From an uncultured Neomegalonema sp. (GTDB lineage: Bacteria > Pseudomonadota > Alphaproteobacteria > Rhodobacterales > Rhodobacteraceae): DNA of 64,000 bases. The stretch covers positions 62,001 through 126,000 of the forward strand of contig CALKBI010000006.1 in assembly GCA_937990185.1 (NCBI GenBank), written 5' to 3'. The notes under the pieces are model-generated. The model saw only the letters and a list, made by a program, of their open reading frames with translations, did not search any database and was not told the DNA's origin. Positions 33,093 through 42,852 of this stretch are shown here, in pieces (the stretch's first letter is position 1; every line of letters starts with the position of its first letter). The position numbers and the translations under genes are program-made.

Positions 33093-34670
33093 ATGACTGA
33101 AGCTAATACGACTGATGCACCGTCTCGTGGGCGCCGTGGTCGTGGTGGGGCCGGTGGCGGCGCTGATGCGCGTCGCGCTGCACGAGCCAAACCCCAAGTC
33201 ATGCAGATGCCTGCGATACAGCGTACCCTAAAAGAATTCGAAGTTCTCGATGAAGCCGGTCTTGAGATCATCGAGAATAATGCGGACAAAGTGCTGGAAG
33301 AAATCGGCATTGGGTTCAAAGACTATCCGCGCGCGCTTGATCTATGGGAAAAAGCCGGTGCGAAAGTTGATCGTACGGAAGAACGTGTTCGGTTTCCTCG
33401 CGGTATGCTGCGTGAGTTACTGAAGACGGCTCCGTCAAGTTACACGCAACACGCCCGCAATCCTGATCGTTCGGTGCCAATTGGCGGAAAAAGTACTGTT
33501 TTTGCGCCTGTATATGGTCCTCCATTTGTCTCCGATATCGAGAATGGACGGCGCTATGCGACGATTGAAGATTTCAATAATTTCGTAAAGCTCGCTTACG
33601 TAAATCCATATTTGCACCATTCGGGCGGCACGGTCTGCGAGCCGTGTGATATCGCGGTGAACAAGCGCCACCTCGATATGATTTATGCTCATATCAAATA
33701 TACGGATAAGCCTTTTATGGGCTCGGTGACGGCTCCTGAGCGCGCTCAGGATACGATTGATATGTGTAACCTCGTTTTTGGCGAGGAATTCGTTCAGCAG
33801 AATACGGTTTTGACGAGTTTGATTAACTGTAACTCGCCCATGACTCTGGATGGAACGATGTTGGGTGCGTTGGATGTTTACGCGCAAAACAATCAAGCCT
33901 GCATTGTCTCTCCGTTCATTCTTGCCGGAGCGATGTCGCCGGTTACGGTGACAGGTACGTTGACGCAGGTGCTTTGTGAGGTGTTGGCCGGTGCCGCGTT
34001 TGCGCAGCTTGTTCGTCCCGGTGCGCCGATCATCTTTGGAACTTTTGCTGCGAATATTTCAATGCAAACGGGTGCGCCGACCTTTGGAACGCCGGAACCA
34101 GCGCTTGTTCTTTACGGTGCGGCTCAATTGGCGCGGCGCACAGGTTTGCCGTTCCGGTCCGGTGGTGCTCTTTGCGGATCGAAAGCCCCGGATGCGCAGG
34201 CCGCTTATGAGAGTAATGCGACGATTATCCCTGCCGTGATGGGCGGCGTGAACTTTATGTTGCACGCTGCGGGCTGGATGGAGGGGGGACTGGTTTCCTC
34301 TTACGAGAAGTTTGTCATGGACTGTGATCAACTTGGTATGATGCATAGCTTTGCGAAGGGCGTGGATATCAGCGAAGAAGCACAAGCACTTGATGCGATT
34401 GCCGAAGTTGGCCCCGGTGGGCACTTCTTAGGATGCGATCACACGCAAAATAACTTCAAGACTGCCTTCTATCGGTCTGATGTTGCCGATAATGGCTCAT
34501 TCGAGCAATGGGAAATGGAAGGAAGTCGCGATACGGCGCAGCGCGCGAATACGCTCTGGAAAAAAACGCTGGCTGAATATGAAGCGCCTGCGTTGGATGA
34601 GGGTATTGATGAGTCGTTACGTGATTTCATCGCTCAGAAGAAAGCCGCAGTGCCAGATTCGTTTACGTGA
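33093..34670 (+). CDS. trimethylamine methyltransferase (MttB) family protein, non-pyrrolysine
   Basis: I chose the ATG at 33093 behind gggag; the frame opens with a TTG at 33078. The protein is 525 aa. A Gly/Arg/Ala-rich polar N-terminus (about 10-35) is followed by the MttB TIM barrel, recognised from ADKVLEEIGIGFKDYPRALD, FAPVYGPPFVSDIENGRRYA and HHSGGTVCEPCDIAV. No in-frame amber codon interrupts the gene, so it lacks pyrrolysine. Characterised non-pyrrolysine members (MtgB type) demethylate quaternary amines such as glycine betaine and need a corrinoid protein. No corrinoid protein or activator gene is in the window, so the substrate is open. Confidence 0.85.
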   Translation: MTEANTTDAPSRGRRGRGGAGGGADARRAARAKPQVMQMPAIQRTLKEFEVLDEAGLEIIENNADKVLEEIGIGFKDYPRALDLWEKAGAKVDRTEERVRFPRGMLRELLKTAPSSYTQHARNPDRSVPIGGKSTVFAPVYGPPFVSDIENGRRYATIEDFNNFVKLAYVNPYLHHSGGTVCEPCDIAVNKRHLDMIYAHIKYTDKPFMGSVTAPERAQDTIDMCNLVFGEEFVQQNTVLTSLINCNSPMTLDGTMLGALDVYAQNNQACIVSPFILAGAMSPVTVTGTLTQVLCEVLAGAAFAQLVRPGAPIIFGTFAANISMQTGAPTFGTPEPALVLYGAAQLARRTGLPFRSGGALCGSKAPDAQAAYESNATIIPAVMGGVNFMLHAAGWMEGGLVSSYEKFVMDCDQLGMMHSFAKGVDISEEAQALDAIAEVGPGGHFLGCDHTQNNFKTAFYRSDVADNGSFEQWEMEGSRDTAQRANTLWKKTLAEYEAPALDEGIDESLRDFIAQKKAAVPDSFT

Positions 34671-34938
34671 TACCTCTTCGATAACTTAAAGTTAATCATG
34701 CCTGACGTGCTGTATCGGTCGTTTGTGGCGTAGGCAAACAAGCGAAGAAATTCTCTATGCGTGTGTAAATCCACACAAAACCGTCAAAAACTGTGTTTAT
34801 TTAGATGCTCTCAAATAAGACTACGTATTGGCCCGCACTTTGAAATGATAAGTGTTGGACGCTTTAAGTGTCTCGATTTGGTACAATAGTGTTGCGTTTG
34901 GTAACTTTTCGCGATGCACGGATAGGACGGTGGTACAA

Positions 34939-36063
34939 ATGGCTAAGTTTAATAGCTGGAGCAATCAACGTCGGTTTGATGGAATGAGTGGCGTTACGGT
35001 CATGTGCGCGGCTATCGCCCTTTCCTTCGTTTCTATTTCAGTTGTCGCGCAAACTGCATTTGAATTTGAAGATCCGCTCGAAGAAGTGCGGACTCAGATT
35101 GAAAGTGACGGAAGTAGCACTTCAGCAATTCCTGCAGGCAGTTCTGGTCAGACTGATAATTGGGATGCGAAAGCCAAGTTTTCTCCCACAGCTAAAGCAA
35201 AAGGACCGGTAACGGTTTTTGCAGAGAAATTGGGCCTGCCGACAGCGGGCGTTGTTGGTCTTGGAGTTCTCGGTCTTCTAGGATTGTTACTGGGTCTGGT
35301 ATGGCTCTTTATGCGGCGCAAATCCGCTCGGTCTTCAAAGCACAAGAACAGTGATCTTTATGCCGTGTCTGATGGCGCGCGCGGTCGGAGAGTCTTAGAA
35401 AGCGGTGCGAAAGTTACCAGAAACCGTAAAGAATTTTTGGACACAACCGAGCGAGCTACAACGAAGACTCACTCTACAGCAGCAGCAAGAGCAGCTCGTA
35501 TTCTTGATAATGAGGAAGACGATTATCTTGATAGTGAGTTAGAGGATCAGAACGAATATGTTCTTGATGACGAAATCGTATCGGGGACAGGCGTTAAAAC
35601 TGCAGTTGCCGGTACGGTAGGAGCGGCTGCGGCAGCTCTCGGTGTGGCGAAAGCGAATGCTACAGAAGCGGTTGCCGATGATCCCGAAACCTGGAAGCGG
35701 CCAAACCTTGAACGGCTAAAAGCTTCGATTCGTGACGATTGGAACGAGAAAGAAGAAACGCCAGTCGATCCTGAGACAGCAAAGTTGCAAAGTGAAGCTG
35801 AAGTGTTTGCCGATCTATTCGGTGATGATGTTCCACCATCTGCGATGAATACTGAGGGCAGTAAGTCTTCTGTCCTCGATATGATTGATAAATATGAGGA
35901 TGAAGAAGAAGAGGGCGCGTTGCCGGTTTCTTCTCTGCAGGCAGCAGTAGAAAAGTCTGCGAATATTGAACCTGCTGCCACGGAAGTTAGGGGCGACCTG
36001 CCGAGCCGTGATGACGCTTTGCGTAGAATCAGAGCACTCCGCGAGTCCGTTAAGGCGAGTTGA
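34939..36063 (+). CDS. unknown membrane protein with acidic C-terminal region
   Basis: The start is taken as the ATG at 34939 (MAKFNSWSN), with aggacgg upstream; the frame itself opens earlier, at 34852. The 374-aa protein has a hydrophobic segment near 18-38 that may be a signal peptide (VMCAAIALSFVSISVVAQ), a short external region, a strong transmembrane segment near 105-127 (GVVGLGVLGLLGLLLGLVWLF), and a basic stop-transfer RRKSARSSKHK. A long, mostly acidic cytoplasmic part follows, ending in SRDDALRRIRALRESVK. An Ala/Gly-rich stretch lies near 215-235. I do not recognise the family. Confidence 0.72.
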   Translation: MAKFNSWSNQRRFDGMSGVTVMCAAIALSFVSISVVAQTAFEFEDPLEEVRTQIESDGSSTSAIPAGSSGQTDNWDAKAKFSPTAKAKGPVTVFAEKLGLPTAGVVGLGVLGLLGLLLGLVWLFMRRKSARSSKHKNSDLYAVSDGARGRRVLESGAKVTRNRKEFLDTTERATTKTHSTAAARAARILDNEEDDYLDSELEDQNEYVLDDEIVSGTGVKTAVAGTVGAAAAALGVAKANATEAVADDPETWKRPNLERLKASIRDDWNEKEETPVDPETAKLQSEAEVFADLFGDDVPPSAMNTEGSKSSVLDMIDKYEDEEEEGALPVSSLQAAVEKSANIEPAATEVRGDLPSRDDALRRIRALRESVKAS

Positions 36064-36094
36064 TAGATCGACTCGAGGCTTAGGATTAAAATTC

Positions 36095-36126
36095 AGCCGC
36101 TTCGCCATGCGAGGCGGCTTTTTTTA
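36095..36126 (+). terminator. intrinsic terminator
   Basis: GCCGCTTCGC and GCGAGGCGGC form a ten-base stem with one G-T pair and a CAT loop, followed by seven T. It ends the transcript of the unknown membrane protein gene. Confidence 0.88.
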
Positions 36127-36153
36127 TGAAGGCCTGAGCGCTTTTTTACTTTT

Positions 36154-36462
36154 TCAAGGTCTGACGATGAGGCCTTCGATGGTATCAGATGTGACAATCA
36201 AAGGCATCTTTTCGGCGTTTACGCATTGAAGCGTTGGGCGCTTTGTTTGGGATTGCCAAATATGTTCGATCTTGCCGTCGATTTTGTTGCATGCGCGGAC
36301 ATCTTCCGGAGCGGATGTGTCCGCGTTAATGAGATCAGCCGGAGCGACGGCGAATGTAATGGACACGCTGACAGAGGCGGATGAAGCGTGTGCGTTGTTA
36401 GCGCTTGATATCGAGCAGGCAAAAGCAATGGTTGCCAATGTGACATTGATTTTTTTACGCAC
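36154..36462 (-). CDS. small secreted protein of unknown function
   Basis: I favour the GTG at 36462-36460, preceded by gaggg, because it places a typical Sec signal peptide at the N-terminus (KKINVTLATIAFACSISSA, cleavage near residue 26 at AHA-SS). The frame extends to 36582 into the neighbouring thioesterase gene without such features. The mature protein is about 75 residues, with two Cys (CNKID and LQCVN) that could form a disulfide. I recognise no family. It follows the thioesterase gene on the same strand. Confidence 0.65.
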   Translation of the reverse strand: MRKKINVTLATIAFACSISSANNAHASSASVSVSITFAVAPADLINADTSAPEDVRACNKIDGKIEHIWQSQTKRPTLQCVNAEKMPLIVTSDTIEGLIVRP

Positions 36463-36554
36463 CGCGCTGCCCTCGTCGCTTAATTGCCTTGGCAGGGCAA
36501 GCACGTCGCAGGCCAGTTTTTGTTCAGAGTAGTCGAGACCGTTCGGAAGTAATT

Positions 36555-37094
36555 CTAAGGTGTTGTTTCTTTTGGCGGCCAAGGTCGCTGTGCGTCTGCG
36601 TCAATCCAAGCCTGAACCCAATCCGGTATGTCTCCAAACCAATCAGGATAACCCAAAGCAATGGCGACGCCTTGTGAGGGGACGACTTTGCCTTTTGATG
36701 TCACGCCAGTTCTTATCAGAGCGGATGAGCAAACATTCCCTTTGTGGATCATGCTCTGCACGAAGTAGAACCACTTTTCATCGCGGGCGATTAAGTGCGT
36801 GTGCTGGCTATACCGCTGGAACGGGGTGAGCCTGCGGCGATAGCGGATTGTAGAGCCGGCCACGACAAGCCCCCAACGCTCTTTTTTTAGAACCTGCATC
36901 AGACCGGCTCGTGAACCGAAGTCAAAACGGCCCAGATCGAATAGTGTGAGATACCGCCCGTTATTGACTTCGCCAAAAACGTCGCAATCCCAAGGCCAAA
37001 CGATCATGTTCAAAACGCCCGTGTCACCGGGTGTAAGTGGCGAACGCCACCGGCTGCGGAGCATGACATCGACTAATCTGATAAGCGGGTACAT
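36555..37094 (-). CDS. acyl-CoA thioesterase, hot-dog fold (THEM6/4HBT_2 type)
   Basis: The 179-aa protein has the hot-dog core with DCDVFGEVNNGRYLTLFDLGR near 36-56 (the VNN-xxY motif, with Asp or Tyr as the catalytic region), GSTIRYRRRLTPFQRYSQHT and SALIRTGVTSKGKVVPSQ. Members hydrolyse acyl-CoA or act on thioester-bound intermediates. It is divergent from the DAO-type flavoprotein gene at 37179. No specific substrate can be read. Confidence 0.8.
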   Translation of the reverse strand: MYPLIRLVDVMLRSRWRSPLTPGDTGVLNMIVWPWDCDVFGEVNNGRYLTLFDLGRFDFGSRAGLMQVLKKERWGLVVAGSTIRYRRRLTPFQRYSQHTHLIARDEKWFYFVQSMIHKGNVCSSALIRTGVTSKGKVVPSQGVAIALGYPDWFGDIPDWVQAWIDADAQRPWPPKETTP

Positions 37095-37178
37095 TCAGGT
37101 CACCATTCTAAGTGCGAAGCGGTATCACTTTGCTCTAAGGGTACTAAAGTCAATCATGACGATTGGTAAGGTGACGTT

Positions 37179-38297
37179 ATGACAAGAGTTGCAGACATTT
37201 TAGTCATTGGTGGTGGGATCGCGGGCATCAGTGCCGCGGCGCGGCTTGCACCGGATGCAGATGTTATCGTGCTTGAGCGGGAGACGGCAATTGGGACTCA
37301 TTCTACGGGCCGGTCTGCCGCGATTTTTGTGCAAAATTATGGGAATAAGACTCTGCGTGCTTTGACTGCTGCGAGTGCCGCTGGGTTTGAAGGAATTGAA
37401 ATCAGCGATGTGCCTTTGTTGTCTCCGCGCGGAGAGTTGGCAATTGCTGAGGAAAAAGACTTGGCGGCCTTCGAGACGTTTGTTGCTGAGGGATCAGGGC
37501 TGGAAGTTTTGACTCCGGCAGAAGCCGCCGCGTTGTTCCCGATATTGCGTGAAGAGTTGATTGCGGGGGCAGCGCTGGAGGTTGATGCGCGCGATATTGA
37601 TGTGGATGCGTTGTTGCAGGGGTTTGTGCGGATGCTGCGCGGACATAACGGGCAGATCGTAACAGGCGTCACACTTTCTGCGATTAATCGGAATGTGAAC
37701 TGGCGGGTTGAAACCGAAACGGAAGTTTATGAAGCCCCGGTGATCATCAACGCGGCAGGGGCTTGGGCAGATGAGGTTGCCGCCCTTGCTGGTGTGAACC
37801 AGGTCGGACTGGTTCCGATGCGCCGTTCGGCTGCGATATTGCCTGCGCCCGCTGGCGAGGATGTCGGCGGTTGGCCAATGGTCGGCGCATTTGATGAAAG
37901 CTGGTATTGTAAGCCGCAAAGCGGAAAATTGCTCGTTTCTCCGTCTGAAGAAGATCCTTTGCCGCCGCAAGATGCTTGGCCGGACGATATGGTGCTGGCC
38001 GAGGGCGTAGATCGTTTTGCACAGGCGACCCACTATAATGTTGAGCGTGTCGAGAGAAGTTGGGCGGGCCTTCGCAGCTTTGTTGCCGACCGTACGCCTG
38101 TCGCGGGATTTGCGCCGGACGCTGAGGGGTTTTTCTGGTTGGCGGGGCAGGGCGGGTATGGAATCCAAACCTCGCCTGCTTTGTCGCAACTGGCGGCTGA
38201 TCTTGTACTTGGCCGTGATCCGTCGATGCAGGAAAATGTCGTCACCGCGCTGTCGGCAGGACGGTCAGGGATTGGTCTGGGTGTGCCGTTCGGTTAG
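37179..38297 (+). CDS. FAD-dependent oxidoreductase, DAO family
   Basis: The 372-aa protein has an N-terminal dinucleotide fold (ILVIGGGIAGISAAARL, with Glu at VIVLERE), GTHSTGRSAA as in D-amino-acid dehydrogenase and glycine/sarcosine oxidase relatives, and the C-terminal FAD motif GFFWLAGQGGYGIQTSPAL. It oxidises an amino or hydroxy compound of unknown identity. aaggtgacgtt precedes the start. dnaE begins 30 bases after its stop and may be read through. Confidence 0.87.
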   Translation: MTRVADILVIGGGIAGISAAARLAPDADVIVLERETAIGTHSTGRSAAIFVQNYGNKTLRALTAASAAGFEGIEISDVPLLSPRGELAIAEEKDLAAFETFVAEGSGLEVLTPAEAAALFPILREELIAGAALEVDARDIDVDALLQGFVRMLRGHNGQIVTGVTLSAINRNVNWRVETETEVYEAPVIINAAGAWADEVAALAGVNQVGLVPMRRSAAILPAPAGEDVGGWPMVGAFDESWYCKPQSGKLLVSPSEEDPLPPQDAWPDDMVLAEGVDRFAQATHYNVERVERSWAGLRSFVADRTPVAGFAPDAEGFFWLAGQGGYGIQTSPALSQLAADLVLGRDPSMQENVVTALSAGRSGIGLGVPFG

Positions 38298-38327
38298 CTT
38301 GGACGGTGTACCGAGTCGGAGGCTGCC

Positions 38328-41300
38328 TTGACGGACTTTATCCATCTGCGGACCCATACTGCGTATTCTGTCTTAGAGGGCGCTGTTTCCGTTAAGAAAC
38401 TGCCGGATTTGTGCGAGGCCAATGGGTTTCCGGCGCTTGCGATTACAGACACGAATAACCTGTTCGGTGCTTTGGAATTTTCCGAGACAATGCAGAAAGC
38501 TGGGTTGCAGCCGATCATCGGTTGTCAGCTTGCATTGCGTTATGCCGAGGCCGCAAGCGTGATGGAGCGCGCGCCGGACCCGGCGAATATCGTGCTGCTG
38601 GCACAATCCGAAGATGGATATATGAACCTGATGCGGTTGGTATCTGCCGCCTACATGGAAACCGGCTCCGAAGATGTGGTGCATGTGTCTATGTCGGCGC
38701 TGCGCGATGCCTCGGACGGGTTGATTTGTCTGACAGGTGGACCCGACGGGCCAGCAGGGAAGCTGATCCGTCAAGGCAAAATCGGAGAAGCACAAGCCCA
38801 TCTCGATGCGTTGTCGACCGTCTTTCCTGAGCGGCTCTATGTGGAGTTGCAGCGCCATGGTGATGTTGCAAACGGAGTGCGCCGGACGCCCGATCAAGAG
38901 GTAACGGAGAACGCCTTCCTTGATTGGGCCTATGCGAATGACAAGCCGATTGTCGCCACCAATGATGTACATTTTCCGCAGCGCGATATGTACAGAGCGC
39001 ATGATGCGATGCTGTGTATCGCGGATGGACGCTATGTCACGGAGGATGACCGGCGCAAGTTGACGCCTGAGCATTACCTGAAAAGCAGTGCTGAAATGGT
39101 GGCTCTGTTTGATGACTTACCCGAGGCGATTGAGACGACAATCGAGATCGCTCAACGCTGTGCGTATCGTCCGCTGACACGCAAAGAAATTTTGCCGAAA
39201 TTTGCTGATGACGAGCTTGAGGAATTGCGGCGGCAAGCGCGGGAAGGGTTGGATGCGCGGTTAGCTGTGCAGCCTATGGCAGCGGATCGTAAAGAGTATG
39301 ATGACCGGCTTGAATATGAACTTGGTGTTATCGAAGGGATGGGCTTTCCGGGCTATTTCCTGATCGTTGCCGATTTTATCAAATGGGCGAAGGATCACGA
39401 TATTCCGGTCGGGCCGGGACGTGGTTCGGGCGCGGGATCTTTGGTTGCATGGTCACTCACGATTACCGATTTGGACCCGCTGCGCTATGGATTGCTGTTC
39501 GAGCGGTTCTTGAATCCTGAACGTATTTCCATGCCAGATTTCGATATTGATTTCTGTCAGGACCGGCGTGAGGAAGTGATTTCTTATGTGCAAGACCGCT
39601 ATGGCCGTGACCGGGTTGCGCAGATTATTACTTTCGGAACGCTGCAATCGAAAGCCGCTGTGCGCGATGTCGGGCGGGTGCTTCAGATGCCTTATGGTCA
39701 GGTGGATCGCCTGTCGAAGATGATCCCGGTGGAAGGCGTCAAGCCAGTGCCGATTATCCGCGCCCGCGAACAAGAGCCGCGTCTCAAAGAAGAGGAAAAA
39801 GCCGACGAAGCGGTTAAGAGTTTGCTCGATATCGGACAGTCAATCGAGGGGCTGTTGCGGAATGCCTCGACCCATGCTGCGGGTGTGGTGATTGGTGATC
39901 GGCCTTTGCATGAGTTGGTTCCCCTCTACCGTGATCCGCGCTCGGATATGCCTGTCACGCAGTTCAATATGAAATGGGTTGAGCCTGCGGGTCTGGTGAA
40001 GTTTGACTTTCTCGGTTTGAAGACTCTGACGGTCTTGCAAGGCTGTGTTGATATTCTGAAATCGCGCGGGACGGAGATTGATTTATCGACGATCCCTCTC
40101 GACGATGAAAAGACGTATGATCTTTATAGCCGCGCGGATACGATTGGTGTGTTTCAGGTGGAGAGCGCGGGGATGCGGGATGCGCTGCGCCAACTGCGTC
40201 CGACATGCATCGAAGATATTATTGCGCTGGTCGCGCTGTACCGGCCCGGTCCGATGGAGAACATCCCGAAATATTGTAATGTTAAAAATGGCCGCGAACC
40301 GCGTGAGGCACTGCACCCGCTGATCGACTCTATCCTCGATGAGACACAAGGCATCATCGTTTATCAGGAACAGGTGATGGAGATCGCGCGGAAGATGGCG
40401 GGCTATTCGCTGGGCGGCGCTGATTTGCTCCGTCGCGCGATGGGTAAGAAAATCCAAGAAGCAATGGATGCGGAGAAGCCGAAATTTCTTGCCGGTGCGA
40501 AAGAAAACGGTGTTGAGGCGGGTAAAGCCACCGAAGTTTGGAACCTGCTCGATAAATTTGCGAATTATGGTTTCAACAAATCCCATGCCGCCGCGTATGG
40601 ATTGGTCAGTTATCAAACGGCCTATCTGAAGGCGAATTATCCGGTGGAGTTTATGGCCTCGGTCATGAACCTCGATCTACATTCAACGGATAAGCTCGCG
40701 GTTTATAAACAAGAGTTACAACGCGCGGAAATCACTTTGCTCGCGCCTGATGTGAATAAATCGGAGGCGCTGTTTACAGCGGAAGATACTTCGGACGGTT
40801 TGGCCATTCGCTATGCGTTAGGAGCAATCCGTAATGTGGGCCGTGAGGCGATGAGTGGCATCGCTGCGGAGCGCGTTGAAAATGGGCAATTCAAAAACGT
40901 ATTTGATGCTATGGCGCGGGTTGATCCGAAGCAACTCAACAAGCGCGCGCTGGAAAACCTGATCCGCGCAGGCGCTTTTGATACGCTTGAACCGAACCGG
41001 AAAAAGCTGTTCCTCAGTGTTGATACGTTGCTGTCTTATGCTCAAGTCAGCGCTGCCGAAAGAACGAGTGATCAGGGTGGACTGTTCGGCGCTGAACCCG
41101 ATGCCGTGCCGCCGCCGCGCCTTGCTGCGACAGAAGATTGGGCGGGCACGGAACGGCTTGCGCAAGAACACGGAGCTGTCGGGTTTTATCTGTCAGGGCA
41201 TCCATTGGATGAATATGCGCCCGCTTTAGAGCGGAAGAAATTCGTTTCCTATGCACAGCTCGAACGGATGGTGACAAGTTCGACCGCGAAAGCATTACGC

Positions 41301-41783
41301 ATTGCGGGGGCCGTGATGGGCAAGGATGAACGCAAATCAGCGCGTGGCAATCGTTTTGCTTTTGTGCAGCTTTCCGACCCGTCCGCCCTTTATGAAGTGG
41401 CGGTCTTCTCAGAAGTTCTGGCGCAAAATCGTGACAAGCTGGAACCCGGTTCGGCGGTGGCTTTGACAGTCGAGGCGCGCAAGGACGGCGAGCAATTGCG
41501 TATTCAGGTTCAGGGCGTGCAGCCGATTGATGATGCGGTCGCGGATGCTGCGGCAACATCGCTGAAAGTCTTTATTGCTGATCCCGGTGCGTTCTCTTCG
41601 ATTCAAACTCGGTTGTCGCGCTCGGATGTGCCGCGTGGCTCCGGGCCGGTAACGGTGGTTATGGATATTGAGGAAGAGGATTGCGATGTCGAGATGCGCT
41701 TGCCGGGGCTGTATGATCTTTCACCTCGCGTACGCGCTGCGCTAAAAGATGCGCCGGGGGTGATTGAGGTGATCGAGGTTTGA
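38328..41783 (+). CDS. dnaE: DNA polymerase III alpha subunit
   Basis: Translation appears to begin at a TTG behind ggagg (five bases away), giving FIHLRTHTAYSVLEGAVSV, the PHP-domain opening. The 1151-aa protein is the replicative polymerase. PHP domain residues are about 1-270. The palm carries the catalytic aspartates in PDFDIDFCQDRR (Asp404, Asp406) and GPGRGSGAGS upstream. Fingers follow, then a helix-hairpin-helix region, and the C-terminal OB domain begins near 985 (LRIAGAVMGKDERKSARGN). Length is normal for DnaE1. It is not the error-prone DnaE2, which is shorter and lies next to imuB. Confidence 0.96.
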   Translation: MTDFIHLRTHTAYSVLEGAVSVKKLPDLCEANGFPALAITDTNNLFGALEFSETMQKAGLQPIIGCQLALRYAEAASVMERAPDPANIVLLAQSEDGYMNLMRLVSAAYMETGSEDVVHVSMSALRDASDGLICLTGGPDGPAGKLIRQGKIGEAQAHLDALSTVFPERLYVELQRHGDVANGVRRTPDQEVTENAFLDWAYANDKPIVATNDVHFPQRDMYRAHDAMLCIADGRYVTEDDRRKLTPEHYLKSSAEMVALFDDLPEAIETTIEIAQRCAYRPLTRKEILPKFADDELEELRRQAREGLDARLAVQPMAADRKEYDDRLEYELGVIEGMGFPGYFLIVADFIKWAKDHDIPVGPGRGSGAGSLVAWSLTITDLDPLRYGLLFERFLNPERISMPDFDIDFCQDRREEVISYVQDRYGRDRVAQIITFGTLQSKAAVRDVGRVLQMPYGQVDRLSKMIPVEGVKPVPIIRAREQEPRLKEEEKADEAVKSLLDIGQSIEGLLRNASTHAAGVVIGDRPLHELVPLYRDPRSDMPVTQFNMKWVEPAGLVKFDFLGLKTLTVLQGCVDILKSRGTEIDLSTIPLDDEKTYDLYSRADTIGVFQVESAGMRDALRQLRPTCIEDIIALVALYRPGPMENIPKYCNVKNGREPREALHPLIDSILDETQGIIVYQEQVMEIARKMAGYSLGGADLLRRAMGKKIQEAMDAEKPKFLAGAKENGVEAGKATEVWNLLDKFANYGFNKSHAAAYGLVSYQTAYLKANYPVEFMASVMNLDLHSTDKLAVYKQELQRAEITLLAPDVNKSEALFTAEDTSDGLAIRYALGAIRNVGREAMSGIAAERVENGQFKNVFDAMARVDPKQLNKRALENLIRAGAFDTLEPNRKKLFLSVDTLLSYAQVSAAERTSDQGGLFGAEPDAVPPPRLAATEDWAGTERLAQEHGAVGFYLSGHPLDEYAPALERKKFVSYAQLERMVTSSTAKALRIAGAVMGKDERKSARGNRFAFVQLSDPSALYEVAVFSEVLAQNRDKLEPGSAVALTVEARKDGEQLRIQVQGVQPIDDAVADAAATSLKVFIADPGAFSSIQTRLSRSDVPRGSGPVTVVMDIEEEDCDVEMRLPGLYDLSPRVRAALKDAPGVIEVIEV

Positions 41784-41799
41784 AGGCATTGGAGCGGGT

Positions 41800-42852
41800 C
41801 TACTCCCACTCCAATTCTTTATAAGCGGCGGTCGCGTTTCGGATGTTGAATTCATCAAAGAGTGACCAGTTCTCACGTTCGCTTTCAGCGATGTGTTCGA
41901 TAGCTTTGTCGATCCTTTCGCCTTCGCGAATGGCTCTGCGGGTATCGTTTGCCAGTGTCTCAAGATAGATACGTTGGGCTTCGCCGCCTTCCGGCCATGA
42001 CAGGGATGGTGTGCCGTGGCCGGGAACGAGCCGGTCGATATCCCAGTCAAATTGCTCAATCACTTTAACCCATCCAAGCAGCGATCCATCCAGTGCCGGT
42101 GTGTGATTGGCGAAAACCAAATCTCCGGCAAAGAGGGTTTTGGTCTGACGGTCGAATACAGTGATGTCGTTGTCGGTATGCGCCGTTGGCCATGCGCGAA
42201 GTTCCAGAAGCCGTCCGCCAAGATCAATCTCATGGTTTTCTTCGACGCTTTTCGTTGGGAAAGCGGCTTTCGTTCCGATGAATCCTTTTGCGCCGATGAG
42301 CGTGCTCAAACTTGCCTCGTAATTGACAGCGCGGGCGCGCAATCCGCGATCAAGTTTTGCATGACCGATGAGCGTGGCCCCGGCCTCGACAAAGACTGCT
42401 GCTCCAAGCGCATGATCCGGGTGCATATGGGTCAAAATCACATGGGATATTGGCTTATCGGTTAGTTGGCGGATGCTCAGATAGAGGCTTTCGGCAACGC
42501 CCCGTGTCCCTCCTGCATCTATGACGGCGACCGAAGTATCGCCGATAACAATGCTTAGATTGGCGAGATCCCCGCCGTTTTTCGGAGAAGGAATACCGAT
42601 GCCGCCCTCATGGACATGGATGCCGGGGGCGATTTCGATCAGGTCAAAGGCAGTGCCGGATTTTTCCCGCATCATACAAGTCGGTTGTGTGACAACGAGT
42701 GACGGATGGTTTTCTTGCCATTCTTGCGCGCGGCTTTCAGCGGAGATTTGGCACTCTTCGCGCGTTAACGACGTTGGCGAGGGGAGAATGCGTGATGTAC
42801 AGATATCTGAAAGGTCGCCGGTTAAACACGCCATTACAATGAGTTCAAACAT
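41800..42852 (-). CDS. quinoprotein relay system zinc metallohydrolase (MBL fold)
   Basis: The 350-aa protein has a short N-terminal region with several Cys, then a metallo-beta-lactamase domain. The zinc site is visible as HVILTHMHPDHALGA (His-x-His-x-Asp-His), a later His in WPTAHTDNDITV, Asp in LFAGDLVFANH and His in LVPGHGTPS. It matches the SoxH-related hydrolases that accompany PQQ-dependent dehydrogenases (TIGR04559 type). gaggga precedes the ATG. It is divergent from the SoxYZ-like carrier gene, its usual genomic partner. The reaction is not established. Confidence 0.82.
   Translation of the reverse strand: MFELIVMACLTGDLSDICTSRILPSPTSLTREECQISAESRAQEWQENHPSLVVTQPTCMMREKSGTAFDLIEIAPGIHVHEGGIGIPSPKNGGDLANLSIVIGDTSVAVIDAGGTRGVAESLYLSIRQLTDKPISHVILTHMHPDHALGAAVFVEAGATLIGHAKLDRGLRARAVNYEASLSTLIGAKGFIGTKAAFPTKSVEENHEIDLGGRLLELRAWPTAHTDNDITVFDRQTKTLFAGDLVFANHTPALDGSLLGWVKVIEQFDWDIDRLVPGHGTPSLSWPEGGEAQRIYLETLANDTRRAIREGERIDKAIEHIAESERENWSLFDEFNIRNATAAYKELEWE

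Noticed and set aside
33093-34670. Pyrrolysine-containing trimethylamine methyltransferase
   Set aside because: No in-frame TAG occurs before the stop, and no pyl genes are present.
37494-38189. Long minus-strand open frame opposite the DAO flavoprotein gene
   Set aside because: It lies wholly inside a gene with clear family motifs, has no family sequence of its own, and is an antisense shadow. The same applies to 38373-39074 and 40083-40616 opposite dnaE and to 1324-1803 opposite ecm.
38328-41783. Error-prone DnaE2 polymerase
   Set aside because: The length and PHP opening fit DnaE1, and no imuA/imuB genes are adjacent.
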